Below are positions 25,443-34,272 of a stretch of DNA of 64,000 bases, piece after piece (position 1 is the stretch's first letter; every line of letters starts with the position of its first letter). Made by a program: the position numbers and the translations under genes. The notes below the pieces were generated by a model. It did no database searches. It saw nothing but the letters and a program-made list of their open reading frames with translations, and was not told where the DNA came from. Source of the stretch: Aureimonas altamirensis (lineage in GTDB: Bacteria > Pseudomonadota > Alphaproteobacteria > Rhizobiales > Rhizobiaceae); contig NZ_JAMQCO010000003.1 of NCBI RefSeq assembly GCF_023702225.1, forward strand, positions 258,435 to 322,434, written 5' to 3'.

Positions 25443-26843
25443 TCAGTGGGCCATCGCCTTGACGATGTCTTCCACCATCTTCTTCGCGTCGCCGAACAGC
25501 ATCATCGTGTTATCCTTGTAGAACAAGGTGTTGTCGATGCCGGCATAGCCGGAGCCCAGCGAACGCTTGACGAACAGGCAGGTGCGCGCCTGATCCACGT
25601 TCAGGATGGGCATGCCGTAGATGGGCGAGGACGGATCGTCGCGGGCGGCCGGGTTGGTCACGTCGTTGGCGCCGATCACGAAGGCGACGTCCGTCTGCGC
25701 GAACTCGGAGTTGATGTCCTCCAGTTCGAACACCTCGTCATAGGGCACGTTCGCCTCGGCCAGGAGCACGTTCATGTGGCCCGGCATGCGGCCTGCGACC
25801 GGATGGATCGCATACTTCACCTCGACGCCTTCCTTCTTGAGCACGTCGGCCATCTCGCGCAGTGCATGCTGCGCCTGCGCCACAGCCATGCCGTAGCCCG
25901 GCACGATGATGACGCGCGCGGCATTCTTCATCAGGTAGGCCGCATCGTCCGCCGAACCCTGCTTGACCGTGCGGTCGCCGAGGTCGGCGCCGCCCGCCGG
26001 CCCGGCGTCGCCGCCGAAACCGCCCAGGATGACGGAGATGAAGGAGCGGTTCATGCCCTTGCACATGATGTAGGACAGGATCGCACCGGACGAGCCGACG
26101 AGCGCGCCCGTGATGATGAGCGCAAGGTTCTGCAGCGTGAAACCGATGCCGGCGGCGGCCCACCCCGAATAGGAGTTGAGCATCGACACGACGACCGGCA
26201 TGTCCGCGCCTCCGATCGGCACGATCAGGAGTACGCCCAGGGCAAGGGCAACCAGCACGATGAGCCAGAACATCAGGTGGCTCTGCGTCGTCGCGAAGCC
26301 GATGACCAGCAGCAGCAGCGCGACGCCGAGCGCGATGTTGATGATGTGGCGCGACGGAAGCAGGATCGGCTTGCCGCTCATGCGCCCGTCGAGCTTCAGA
26401 AAGGCGATGATCGAGCCGGTGAAGGTGATCGCGCCGATGGCGACGCCGATGGACATCTCCACCAGGGCCTGCGCGTGGATATGGCCTACCGTGCCGATGC
26501 CGATGGATTCGGGCGCGTAGAGCGCGGCGGCCGCGACAGCCACCGCCGCGAGGCCGACAAGGCTGTGGAAGGCCGCCACGAGCTGCGGCATGGCCGTCAT
26601 GGCGATCTTGCGGGCGATATAGGCGCCCGCCCCGCCGCCGATGGCGATGCCTATGACGATGATCAGCAGGCCGCCGAAGCTGGGCCGCGCCAGCAGCAGC
26701 GTCGTGACGATGGCAAGGCCCATGCCCACCATGCCGAACATGTTGCCCTGGCGCGACGTCGTCGGATGCGACAGGCCACGCAGCGCGAGGATGAAGAGAA
26801 CCCCGGAGACGAGGTACAGGAAGGCCGCGAAATTTTCGGACAT
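25443..26843 (-). CDS. pntB: NAD(P) transhydrogenase subunit beta
   Basis: A 466-residue membrane protein. The first approximately 270 residues contain the membrane helices that translocate protons. The C-terminal domain III binds NADP(H), with IIVPGYGMAVAQAQHAL and the closing segment MLFGDAKKMVEDIVKA. The complex uses the proton gradient to reduce NADP with NADH, a likely NADPH source for carbon fixation in this organism. It is the third gene of pntAA-pntAB-pntB, 6 bp after pntAB. Confidence 0.95.
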   Translation of the reverse strand: MSENFAAFLYLVSGVLFILALRGLSHPTTSRQGNMFGMVGMGLAIVTTLLLARPSFGGLLIIVIGIAIGGGAGAYIARKIAMTAMPQLVAAFHSLVGLAAVAVAAAALYAPESIGIGTVGHIHAQALVEMSIGVAIGAITFTGSIIAFLKLDGRMSGKPILLPSRHIINIALGVALLLLVIGFATTQSHLMFWLIVLVALALGVLLIVPIGGADMPVVVSMLNSYSGWAAAGIGFTLQNLALIITGALVGSSGAILSYIMCKGMNRSFISVILGGFGGDAGPAGGADLGDRTVKQGSADDAAYLMKNAARVIIVPGYGMAVAQAQHALREMADVLKKEGVEVKYAIHPVAGRMPGHMNVLLAEANVPYDEVFELEDINSEFAQTDVAFVIGANDVTNPAARDDPSSPIYGMPILNVDQARTCLFVKRSLGSGYAGIDNTLFYKDNTMMLFGDAKKMVEDIVKAMAH

Positions 26844-26849
26844 GGCGGC

Positions 26850-27269
26850 TTACTTGTCCTTCTTCTTGTACATCGCCAGCATCCTCTGCGTGACCAGGAA
26901 GCCACCGAAGATGTTGACCGAGGCAAGGACGAGGGCGATGAACCCGAACGTCGTCGCGAGGCCGGAGGCAGAGATGCCGACCGCCAGGAGCGCGCCGACG
27001 ATGATAACGGAGGAAATCGCGTTGGTGACGCTCATCAGCGGCGTGTGGAGCGCCGGCGTCACCGACCAGACCACATAGTAGCCGACGAAGATCGCCAGGA
27101 CAAAGATCGCCAGGTGGAACAGGAAGGGGTCCACTCCGGTCGCGGCCTGCACCGCGCCGGCGATCCCCGGTTCGCTCGCCAGCCTGTCGACGCCGGCGCG
27201 GGCCGCTTCGATGGCGCCCTGTGCGGCATCGAGCGCCTGATGCGTCGTGTTCAGCGTTTCGCTTGCCAT
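26850..27269 (-). CDS. pntAB: NAD(P) transhydrogenase subunit alpha part 2
   Basis: A 139-residue protein with three membrane helices forming the part of domain II that is separate from the NAD-binding domain in alphaproteobacteria. The segment [24 protein letters not shown] is the family signature, and the tail MYKKKDK is cytoplasmic. ATG 27269 starts directly after the pntAA stop. An N-terminal Ala-rich region of about 50 residues precedes the first helix. Confidence 0.93.
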   Translation of the reverse strand: MASETLNTTHQALDAAQGAIEAARAGVDRLASEPGIAGAVQAATGVDPFLFHLAIFVLAIFVGYYVVWSVTPALHTPLMSVTNAISSVIIVGALLAVGISASGLATTFGFIALVLASVNIFGGFLVTQRMLAMYKKKDK

Positions 27270-27270
27270 C

Positions 27271-28425
27271 TCAGGCAACCTCCCCCGAAGCTGCGGCTTC
27301 CGCCGGTTTGAACTGCGGATGCACCACGGCACCCTCGTGCGTCAGCGCCGTCGCCTTCTGCAACTCGTCGCCGAGGTCGATGCGCAACGCCCCGGTATCC
27401 TTGTCGACCATCGTCTCAACGAAGGCCGAAAGGTTGCGGGCGTACAGCAGCGACGCCGTCGCGGCGATGCGGCCGGGCACGTTGAGATAGCCGATGATCC
27501 GGGCCGGGCCGACATCGGCGACCGTGTCGGCGACGGCGCCTTCCACGTTGCCGCCGCGCTCGACCGCAAGGTCCACCAGCACGGAGCCGGGTTTCATCGT
27601 GTCGATCATGGCCCGGCTGACGAGGCGTGGCGCGGGCCGGCCCGGTATGAGGGCGGTGGTGATGACGATGTCCTGCTTGGCTATGTGGCTTGCCGTCAGC
27701 TCGGCCTGCTTCTTCTGGTATTCGGCCGACATCTGCTTGGCATAGCCGCCCGCCGTCTCGGCCGCCTTGAACTCGTCGTCCTCGACGGCAATGAACTTGG
27801 CGCCGAGCGATTCGACCTGCTCCTTGGCGGCGGGGCGCACATCCGTCGCGGTGACGACGGCGCCCAGACGGCGCGCCGTCGCGATGGCCTGAAGGCCGGC
27901 AACGCCCGCCCCCATCACGAAGACGCGCGCCGCCGGCACCGTGCCGGCCGCCGTCATCATCATCGGGAAAGCGCGGTCATAGACTTCGGCGGCATCGATG
28001 ACGGCCTGGTAGCCGGCAAGGTTGGCCTGGCTGGACAGGACGTCCATCACCTGCGCACGGGTAATGCGCGGCATCAATTCCATCGCGAAGGCGGTCACGC
28101 CGGCATCGGCCATGGCGGACAATGCGGATTCGTTACCATAGGGGTCCATGACCGCCACCACGACGGCGCCTCGCCGATAGCCGGCCAGCTCTTCGGCTCC
28201 GGGCCGCCGGACCTTGAGGATCAGATCGGCGTCGCCGGCGTCGGCCGCACCGCCGATGGAGGCGCCCGCAGCGGCGAAGGCATCGTCCGGAATGCGTGAC
28301 AGGTCGCCCGCGCCGCTTTCGACGACCACGTCGAAACCCAGCGCCTTGAGCTTCTTGATGCTGTCGGGGGATGCCGCAACGCGCGGCTCACCCGCTTCCC
28401 GCTCTTTGGGAACGAAGAGTTTCAT
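27271..28425 (-). CDS. pntAA: NAD(P) transhydrogenase subunit alpha part 1
   Basis: A 384-residue soluble domain I that binds NAD(H). It belongs to the alanine dehydrogenase/PntA family. The N-terminal [19 protein letters not shown] and the Rossmann motif [20 protein letters not shown] (about residue 170) are clear, followed by VTATDVR, where the acidic residue selects NAD over NADP. ATG 28425 is preferred to an upstream GTG-like extension at 28452. It is the first gene of the three-gene operon. Confidence 0.95.
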   Translation of the reverse strand: MKLFVPKEREAGEPRVAASPDSIKKLKALGFDVVVESGAGDLSRIPDDAFAAAGASIGGAADAGDADLILKVRRPGAEELAGYRRGAVVVAVMDPYGNESALSAMADAGVTAFAMELMPRITRAQVMDVLSSQANLAGYQAVIDAAEVYDRAFPMMMTAAGTVPAARVFVMGAGVAGLQAIATARRLGAVVTATDVRPAAKEQVESLGAKFIAVEDDEFKAAETAGGYAKQMSAEYQKKQAELTASHIAKQDIVITTALIPGRPAPRLVSRAMIDTMKPGSVLVDLAVERGGNVEGAVADTVADVGPARIIGYLNVPGRIAATASLLYARNLSAFVETMVDKDTGALRIDLGDELQKATALTHEGAVVHPQFKPAEAAASGEVA

Positions 28426-28510
28426 GGATGCTCCTCCATCGCGCGGGTCCATAGCCGGCGCGCCATGCGACTGTGCGGGAAAGGCGGGCGCCGGAAACGC
28501 GCCCGGGCGG

Positions 28511-28735
28511 TCAGCGCAGGATGTAGCTCATGACGGCGCCCGAAAGCACGAACATGAAGAGGCCGCCGATGACGCCCCAGTTGCCGACCAGACTGACCAT
28601 CATGCCGAGCAGGATGGCGACCACGGCGATGGTGCCGTATTTCACCAGCCACAGGAAGCCCGAATAGGTGCGCTCATGCTCCGGATAGTCCATCGGTGCG
28701 GATGTGATGGGCCCGGTGTGATGATGGTCCGCCAT
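28511..28735 (-). CDS. aa3-type cytochrome c oxidase subunit IV (COX4_pro_2)
   Basis: A 74-residue protein with two predicted membrane segments after a His-rich start (ADHHHTG). The MDYPEHERTYSGFLWLVKYG segment is the signature of the small fourth subunit of alphaproteobacterial aa3 oxidases. The main oxidase subunits are not in the window; this gene is commonly found apart, near pnt genes. ATG 28735 fits homologues better than the start at 28756. Confidence 0.85.
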   Translation of the reverse strand: MADHHHTGPITSAPMDYPEHERTYSGFLWLVKYGTIAVVAILLGMMVSLVGNWGVIGGLFMFVLSGAVMSYILR

Positions 28736-28835
28736 CGGCAAGTCCTCGTTCGGCAAAAATGCAGTCGCTCACTTATACGCATGCCGGCCCGCGGGGCAAT
28801 CGCGAACGCGGCTTTTTCGGGGCAGGCCCGGACAT

Positions 28836-28868
28836 GGAAAAGGGCCGCCCCTGCGGGCGACCCTTTCC
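28836..28868 (-). terminator. Terminator downstream of the PfpI gene
   Basis: On the minus strand GGAAAGGGTCGCCC pairs with GGGCGGCCCTTTTCC around a short loop, one mismatch, ending in CCCTTTTCC. It is 18 bp after the pfpI-like stop and upstream of the oxidase subunit. Confidence 0.6.
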
Positions 28869-28885
28869 GGTGCGATGGGCACGGA

Positions 28886-29449
28886 TCATGCGGCTTCGCG
28901 CTTCTCGTGCCGGCCTTCTTCCACCTCTTCGATGATCTTCGCGATGAAGGCCGGAAGATCGCCGGGATTGCGGGAGGTGATGAGGGCCTGGTCCGTCACG
29001 ACCGCCTCGTCGTGCCAGCGGCCGCCGGCATTGACGACATCGGTCCGGATGGACTGGTAAGACGTGACGTCGCGGTCGCGGATGACGCCCGCCTCCACCA
29101 GCAGCCACGGCGCATGGCAGATGGCGGCCAGCGTCTTCTTCGTGTTGTAGAAATCGTGCACGAACTTTACCGCTTCCGGCTTCGAGCGCAGGACGTCCGG
29201 GTTGATCTGCCCGCCTGGAAGCACGAGCGCGTCGTAATCGTTCACCGACACCTGCGACAGCGTCTTGTCGACGGGCACGCTCTGTCCCCAGTCCGTCTCG
29301 TCCCAGCCCTTGATTTCGCCCGGCTCCAGCGACACGACGTCCACGGTCGCGCCGGCTTCGCGCAGTTTGGTCAGCGGCTGTACGAGCTCCGATTGCTCGA
29401 AACCGTCGGTTGCCAGAATCGCGATACGGGCCTGCCTGATGTTGGGCAT
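28886..29449 (-). CDS. DJ-1/PfpI-family protein
   Basis: A 187-residue class-I glutamine-amidotransferase-like protein. The nucleophile elbow is AAICHAPW with Cys111 and His112, and Glu18 in DGFEQSE is the conserved acid beside the cysteine. Members act as glyoxalase/deglycase-like or peptidase-like stress enzymes, and the function of this subgroup (type 1 PfpI, YhbO-like) is disputed. There is no signal peptide. It is followed by its own terminator. Confidence 0.85.
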   Translation of the reverse strand: MPNIRQARIAILATDGFEQSELVQPLTKLREAGATVDVVSLEPGEIKGWDETDWGQSVPVDKTLSQVSVNDYDALVLPGGQINPDVLRSKPEAVKFVHDFYNTKKTLAAICHAPWLLVEAGVIRDRDVTSYQSIRTDVVNAGGRWHDEAVVTDQALITSRNPGDLPAFIAKIIEEVEEGRHEKREAA

Positions 29450-29528
29450 CTGTCATGCTCCTCATGTTTGGATTTGCATGAATGATGCGCGTCGCCGCGC
29501 CCGCGTTCCCGACAGGTTGCCGCAGTCG

Positions 29529-30050
29529 CTACCCTTCCCGGCCGTCCCCGTCGACGATCCGGATCGCGATATCGACCGGAAATCCGGCGCGCGCCATGGC
29601 AGCGACATCGCGGTCGCGGCGTTCCGCCCTGTCCCGGGTGCGGAAGGGGCCCAGCCCGCGGCGGCGGGCATAGGCGTGGGCGGCGGCGCGCTCGTCATGC
29701 CCCTCCTCCAGAAGGGCCGTCGACGCCGTGGCGTCGTCCACGCCCTTCTCCCGCAGTTTCGCCCGCGTCGCCGCGGCGGAAATGCCGCGCCGTTTCAGGG
29801 ATGCTACACGCGCCCCGGCAAAAAGCGCATCATCGACGAGGCGCGCCGCGCAGAGCCGTTCGACGACGCGCTCCACCATGGCAGCGGCCGCATCCGGGTC
29901 GTCGTGGCGGCGTTGCAGCTTGCGCGCGAGCACACGTGCGAGATTGGACCGCGAGGTCGGGTAGCGGTCGATGTAGGAAAGCGCCGCGCGCATCAGCCAG
30001 CGCTCGATGTCGGACGCCGCTTCCGCCGGAGGTTGAGTGTCGCCATGCAT
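29529..30050 (-). CDS. recX: RecX-family regulatory protein
   Basis: A 173-residue protein of three-helix repeats that limits RecA filament growth. Repeated segments with the RecX pattern are RAALSYIDRYPTSRSNLARVLARKLQRR, VERLCAARLVDDALFAGARV and KRRGISAAATRAKLREKGV. The C-terminal repeat is basic. The start is uncertain: ATG 30050 is drawn, but in-frame ATGs at 30080 and 30086 are possible and none has a strong ribosome site. recA is not adjacent, which is common in this order. It diverges from the amidotransferase gene. Confidence 0.75.
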   Translation of the reverse strand: MHGDTQPPAEAASDIERWLMRAALSYIDRYPTSRSNLARVLARKLQRRHDDPDAAAAMVERVVERLCAARLVDDALFAGARVASLKRRGISAAATRAKLREKGVDDATASTALLEEGHDERAAAHAYARRRGLGPFRTRDRAERRDRDVAAMARAGFPVDIAIRIVDGDGREG

Positions 30051-30137
30051 GCCGCGATATAATACCTCAGGGTGCTTCATGCCCATAGGCGGATGGAGTA
30101 CCTCCTGCATCCACGATACATGCGGATCGAGAAAGCC

Positions 30138-30920
30138 ATGACGATGCACCGCCCGATAATCGCCGTGCCGGCGGATATACGCGCATTCGAGGCCTATACA
30201 TGGCACGCGACGCCCGACACCTATCTCAAGGCCGCGTTGCGTGTCGCCGGCGTCGTGCCGCTCATCGTACCGGCCCTGTCCGATGGTTTCGAGGTTGCCG
30301 ACATTCTCGACCGCGTCGACGGCGTGATGACGACCGGATCGGCCACCAATGTTCATCCGGGCCGGTATGGCGTCGGGGCCACGGCCTCGCACGAGCCATT
30401 CGACACGAACCGCGATACGCTGTCCTGTGCAATGATCCGGGGGGCCCTGGCCCGGGACATGCCGCTTCTGGCCATCTGCCGCGGCCATCAGGAACTCAAC
30501 GTGGCGCTCGGCGGCAGCCTGGCGACGGAGATACAGGATATCCCGGGCCGAATGGACCATCGCGCTCCGTCCGATCCCGATCAGGCCGCGCGTTTCGCCC
30601 GGCGCCACCCCGTGGCCCTCGACCCCGCCGGACGTCTGCGTACGCTGATCGGCGCGGACACGATCGAGGTGAACTCGCTGCACCGCCAGGCCGTGGACCG
30701 GCTGGCCGATGGCCTCGTCGTGGAAGCCCGCGCCCCGGACGGGACGGTCGAGGCCGTATCGGTGGCCTCGGCGCCGGACTATGCGTTCGGCTTCCAGTGG
30801 CATCCGGAATACTGGGCGGAAACGGACGCACCCTCGCGTATGATCATCGAGAGATTCGGAGCTGCCTGCCGGCGTTTCGCGGCGCGGCGGACGTCACATC
30901 TGCAGAGCGCCGCCGAGTAG
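30138..30920 (+). CDS. Gamma-glutamyl-GABA hydrolase-like class I amidotransferase
   Basis: A 260-residue Peptidase C26 protein, like E. coli PuuD, which frees GABA from gamma-glutamyl-GABA in putrescine breakdown. The catalytic residues are Cys114 in LAICRGHQELN and the His-Glu pair in FQWHPEYW. GSATNVHPGRYG forms the substrate loop. ATG 30138 has GAGAAAG upstream; 30120 is an alternative. The polyamine link is suggestive because an ornithine decarboxylase lies 4 kb away, but there is no puu operon around it. Its 3' end overlaps the convergent zevB-like gene by 27 bp. Confidence 0.78.
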   Translation: MTMHRPIIAVPADIRAFEAYTWHATPDTYLKAALRVAGVVPLIVPALSDGFEVADILDRVDGVMTTGSATNVHPGRYGVGATASHEPFDTNRDTLSCAMIRGALARDMPLLAICRGHQELNVALGGSLATEIQDIPGRMDHRAPSDPDQAARFARRHPVALDPAGRLRTLIGADTIEVNSLHRQAVDRLADGLVVEARAPDGTVEAVSVASAPDYAFGFQWHPEYWAETDAPSRMIIERFGAACRRFAARRTSHLQSAAE

Positions 30921-31928
30921 CAGGAGGCCGAACAGCACCAGAAGCAGCGCGCCGGCGATCTCCATGACATCGCGCCACGCCGCGGACCGCCCTGCGAAGC
31001 GCAAGGCTGCCCCCTTTGCATAGACGGCCAATGCGGCCAGCGCCGAAACGGTGATCGCCGTTCCCAGGGCCATGGCCAGAACGGACAGGACGCCGCCCAG
31101 CCACAGGCCGTTGACCAGTGCGAAGGTGAGAACGACGATGGCCCCGGCGCAGGGCCGAAGGCCCACGGCAAGCGCTGCCGAGACGCCCGAGCCGATGGTG
31201 AAGCGGCCGGTCGCCAGGCTTGCGGGGTCCTGCATATGGGCACGGCCGCAATCGCAGTCAACCGGCTGTGCCTGGCAGACATCCGGATCATAGCCCGTTG
31301 CGGCAAACCGCGATGAAGTCCTTCCGGTCGAGTGGCTTCCGGCTTCGGCGAATGCCAGTCCGCCCGCCACTGCGGACCCTGCCCTTCGGGTTGCCCATAG
31401 GCGGCCCAGCTTGCGCGCCAGCAACCAGAATCCGAAGACCGCGATCATCGCATAGGAGGCGACTTCCATGCCCCAGCCGAGCGTCGTCATGGACAGGCCG
31501 GTTCCCCGCAGGACGTACCAGCCCACGCCGACCAGGAGCAGCGCCGACAGGGCCTGAAAGCCCGCCGAAAGAAACGACAGCGCAACGCCGCGACGCAACT
31601 GGACCTCGTTCGCCAACATGTAGGACGAGATGACGGCCTTGCCGTGACCCGGCCCGGCCGCATGGAAGACGCCGTAGACGAAGGACAGGCCGACCAGCGG
31701 AGCGACGCCGCCCTCACCGGCGCGCAGCGCCACCAGCCCCTGGCGCAGGCCGGTGAAGAATTCGCGCTGAACGCCTCCGATCCACAGAAACAGCCCCGCC
31801 AGCGGGCCGGTGCCCGGCTGCATCGCCACTTCCGCGTTGCCGATGCCGAGGGACGATTGGGCCAGCGCCGGCACTGTCAGGCAGACGATCGCTGTCGCCG
31901 CGACAAGGAATGCGCTCAGCCGGCGCAT
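30894..31928 (-). CDS. zevB: NicO/RcnA-family metal permease, ZevB-like
   Basis: A 344-residue inner membrane protein with a signal-like first segment and six or more membrane helices. The NicO signature FHAAGPGHGKAVISSYMLA is near residue 90. A cytoplasmic or periplasmic loop near residues 215-235 is rich in metal ligands (CQAQPVDCDCGRAHM). Together with the DUF1007 gene immediately upstream it matches the ZevAB zinc uptake pair described in Haemophilus; a nickel or cobalt role is possible because the family includes RcnA. It overlaps the zevA-like gene by 13 bp. Confidence 0.75.
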   Translation of the reverse strand: MRRLSAFLVAATAIVCLTVPALAQSSLGIGNAEVAMQPGTGPLAGLFLWIGGVQREFFTGLRQGLVALRAGEGGVAPLVGLSFVYGVFHAAGPGHGKAVISSYMLANEVQLRRGVALSFLSAGFQALSALLLVGVGWYVLRGTGLSMTTLGWGMEVASYAMIAVFGFWLLARKLGRLWATRRAGSAVAGGLAFAEAGSHSTGRTSSRFAATGYDPDVCQAQPVDCDCGRAHMQDPASLATGRFTIGSGVSAALAVGLRPCAGAIVVLTFALVNGLWLGGVLSVLAMALGTAITVSALAALAVYAKGAALRFAGRSAAWRDVMEIAGALLLVLFGLLLLGGALQM

Positions 31929-32581
31929 GTGACGTCCACATGGGTTGCCAGCGCCTTGGAATAGTCGATGCCGTCATCCGGCACCTTCTCGTCCGGTCGC
32001 AGCATCGAAATCTGGGCCATCCAATTCGCTGCGGCCTCGTCCGGATCCGGCACCGTATAGGCTTTCGTGCAAGTGGCTGGCAGGTCGAGAAGCTGGAAGG
32101 CCTCCTCGCTGGCGAAATCGAAGGCCACGAAAAAGCTGTCGTCGAAATTGGAGAAGGTCACCGCCTGCTTTGCAAGGTCCACGGGCTCGGCCGGTGTCAT
32201 CTCGAAGAAAAGCAGGAGCTGATCCTTCTCGTACAGGGCGCGGATCCGCTCCGGCGGCGTCATGGCGACGGGGCGACCGGAAATGGTGATGAGCGTATAG
32301 AAGTCCCATTCCGCTATGGAGTGGCGCACCGTCTCGCCGATCTCGGTCAACTCGTCCGGGTCGAGCGTGCCATTGGCGTTTTTGTCGAAATCGAAGAGAA
32401 CGCTGGACGAGAACAGCTCGTCCATCCGCCAGACATTGCGAATGGCCTTGAGGTTCGTGCCGGTGCCGCCCACGATTTCCATGCGGCCGTCGACGAAGAC
32501 ATGCGGATGCGCCAGCGCCGGCGTTGCCGCGCCGCAAGCCAGAAGGGCGGCCGCAAGCCTTGCGGATCTTCGGATGGCCAT
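31916..32581 (-). CDS. zevA: DUF1007 periplasmic protein, ZevA-like
   Basis: A 221-residue exported protein, signal peptide residues 1-22 ending ATPALA, so the mature protein begins HPHVFVDGRMEIV. This His-x-His N-terminus is a common metal-capturing feature. A segment DFDKNANGTLDPDEL looks like an EF-hand loop and may bind calcium. The family partners NicO permeases in zinc uptake. ATG 32581 has GGGGA six bases upstream; longer starts at 32593 and 32626 are less likely. It is the first gene of the pair. Confidence 0.78.
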   Translation of the reverse strand: MAIRRSARLAAALLACGAATPALAHPHVFVDGRMEIVGGTGTNLKAIRNVWRMDELFSSSVLFDFDKNANGTLDPDELTEIGETVRHSIAEWDFYTLITISGRPVAMTPPERIRALYEKDQLLLFFEMTPAEPVDLAKQAVTFSNFDDSFFVAFDFASEEAFQLLDLPATCTKAYTVPDPDEAAANWMAQISMLRPDEKVPDDGIDYSKALATHVDVTCAG

Positions 32582-32656
32582 GTCGTTCCCCATGCCGGTA
32601 GCCTGTCGCTCATCGCTGCATAGCATGGCGATTTTGCGATGGCTCGGGAACCTCGC

Positions 32657-33172
32657 CTATTTCAAAACGACGACCTCCGCGCCGACATGGACCCGCTCGA
32701 ACAGGTCGGCGACATCGGCGTTGCGCATGCGGAAGCAACCCGCCGAGGCCGCTCCGCCGATGGAGTTCGGCGCATTCGTTCCGTGGATGCGATAGTAGCC
32801 CCAGCCCAGATTGATCGCCCGCACGCCCAGCGGATTTTTCGGCCCCGGCCCCACCGATTGCGGCAGCTTGGGATTTTTGGACCGCATGTCCGGCGTCGGG
32901 ATCCAGGTCGGGTTGACGCGTTTGCGCGACACCCAGCTCTTGCCGAACCATTGCTCGCTCGGCTTGCCGACGGCGATATCGTAGACGAGCGCCTCCGCCG
33001 GCCCGGTCACGAGGTACAACTTGCGCTGGGCCGTCAGCACGACGATCGTCCCGGCTTCGTAGCCGGCGGAATCGAAGACGACCGGCAGGCGTGGCGCGGG
33101 GCCCGTCGCGGCCATGGCCGGTGCGGCGAACAGCCATGCGACGAGAGCAATGGAAAAGGCGAGGCGTTTCAT
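32657..33172 (-). CDS. L,D-transpeptidase (YkuD), small exported form
   Basis: A 171-residue exported enzyme with a signal peptide (1-21, ending AAPAMA). The YkuD domain covers nearly the entire mature part. His130 in YYRIHGTN and Cys146 in SAGCFRM are the catalytic pair. It lacks the lipobox of the member at 4050, so it should be soluble in the periplasm. Likely role is 3-3 cross-linking of peptidoglycan or protein anchoring. The 75 bp upstream of the ZevA gene and the 39 bp to the LysR gene leave it as a probable single gene. Confidence 0.88.
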   Translation of the reverse strand: MKRLAFSIALVAWLFAAPAMAATGPAPRLPVVFDSAGYEAGTIVVLTAQRKLYLVTGPAEALVYDIAVGKPSEQWFGKSWVSRKRVNPTWIPTPDMRSKNPKLPQSVGPGPKNPLGVRAINLGWGYYRIHGTNAPNSIGGAASAGCFRMRNADVADLFERVHVGAEVVVLK

Positions 33173-33211
33173 CGAGGCGGCCCGTGACGAGTTCGGCGGG
33201 GCCGGCCGACG

Positions 33212-34132
33212 TCAGGCGGCCGCTCCCAGCTTTGCCGCACAATTCTGACGGAACCAGGTTGCCAGAAAGTCAACGAACAGCCGTGTCCGCGCCGGCAGAT
33301 GCCGCCTGTGTGGAAATACCGCGTAAATGCCGGCCTCGCTCGGCATGTAGGCGTCGAGCAGGCGCACCAGCCGCCCTGCGGCAATGTCTTCCCTGACGAT
33401 GAACTCCGGCTCCAGCGCCGCGCCGAGCCCCGCAAGGACGGCTGCGCGGACCGTGACGGGCGAGTTCGCGGTGAACCGGCCCGATACGTTCACCGGTATG
33501 GCCGCGCCGCTGTCCGGGTCGCGGAAGGTCCAGTTGTAGAGCGTACGCGCGTTGGAATCGATGACGACCGGCCAGTCGGCCAGATCCTGCGGATGGGCAG
33601 GAAGGCCGTGGCGGCGCACCAGTTCGGGCGTGGCGCAGATCACGAAGTCGAGCGCGGTCAGCCGCCGGGCGATCAGCGACGAATCATCGAGCCGCGTCAT
33701 GCGGATCGCCACGTCGAACCCCTCTTCCACGAGGTTTACGAAATTGTCGTCCAGATGGACCTCCAGCCGGATTTCCGGATGCGCCTTGGCGAACTCGATC
33801 AGCGAAAGGCCGAATTCGGCATCGCCGAAGGTGCGGGCTGCGCTGATGCGCAAGGTGCCGCGAGCCTCGCCGGTGGCGGCGCGCGCCTCCTCGTTGAGGG
33901 AGTCGAGGTCGGACAGCAGCGCGCTCGCCCGGGCAAGATACACCTCTCCTGCCGCCGTCAGCGCCACCTGCCGCGTCGTCCGGTTGATCAGGAGAACGCC
34001 GAGCTCGTCTTCCAGCTCGCGAACATATTTCGACAGCAGAGCCTTGGAGCGCCCCGTCTTGCGGGCGGCAGCGGAGAAGCCGCCATTCTCGACCACGGCG
34101 ATGAAGGCGCGCATGCGCGTGAGTGTGTCCAA
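33212..34132 (-). CDS. LysR-family transcriptional regulator
   Basis: A 306-residue regulator. The winged helix is DTLTRMRAFIAVVENGGFSAAARKTGRSKALLSKYVRELEDELG in content, with the effector domain from about residue 90. The group resembles the broad AaeR/DsdC-like cluster and has no assigned effector. There is no ATG at the expected place: TTG 34132, preceded by GGGAGA, gives a full-length start; ATG 34114 would lose six residues. It is divergent from the decarboxylase leader, and could influence it, but the gap is wide. Confidence 0.82.
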   Translation of the reverse strand: MDTLTRMRAFIAVVENGGFSAAARKTGRSKALLSKYVRELEDELGVLLINRTTRQVALTAAGEVYLARASALLSDLDSLNEEARAATGEARGTLRISAARTFGDAEFGLSLIEFAKAHPEIRLEVHLDDNFVNLVEEGFDVAIRMTRLDDSSLIARRLTALDFVICATPELVRRHGLPAHPQDLADWPVVIDSNARTLYNWTFRDPDSGAAIPVNVSGRFTANSPVTVRAAVLAGLGAALEPEFIVREDIAAGRLVRLLDAYMPSEAGIYAVFPHRRHLPARTRLFVDFLATWFRQNCAAKLGAAA

Positions 34133-34237
34133 TGCCGTCTCCCGTATTCGCGGGCCGTTCCCCGCCTTCGGCGACACCCAAGAATCGCACCTGCAAGCTT
34201 GGCGCAAGAAAAAATCCGGTCCAGCGGAAATTTCCTG
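34133..34237. other. Intergenic DNA between the LysR gene and the decarboxylase promoter
   Basis: This is the first part of the only gene-free stretch above 300 bp (34133-34674). It contains an A-rich patch (CAAGAAAAAATCC) but I see no gene or clear operator here. The rest is the promoter and the structured leader listed next. Confidence 0.5.
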
Positions 34238-34266
34238 TTGTGTATGACGCACCCCTTTCATATATC
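34238..34266 (+). promoter_or_regulatory. Candidate promoter of the decarboxylase gene
   Basis: TTGTGT and TATATC are separated by exactly 17 bp. A transcript from here would start near 34273 and leave a leader of about 400 nt before the ATG at 34675. It is the best sigma-70-like pair in the region. Confidence 0.45.
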
Positions 34267-34272
34267 GGCCTT

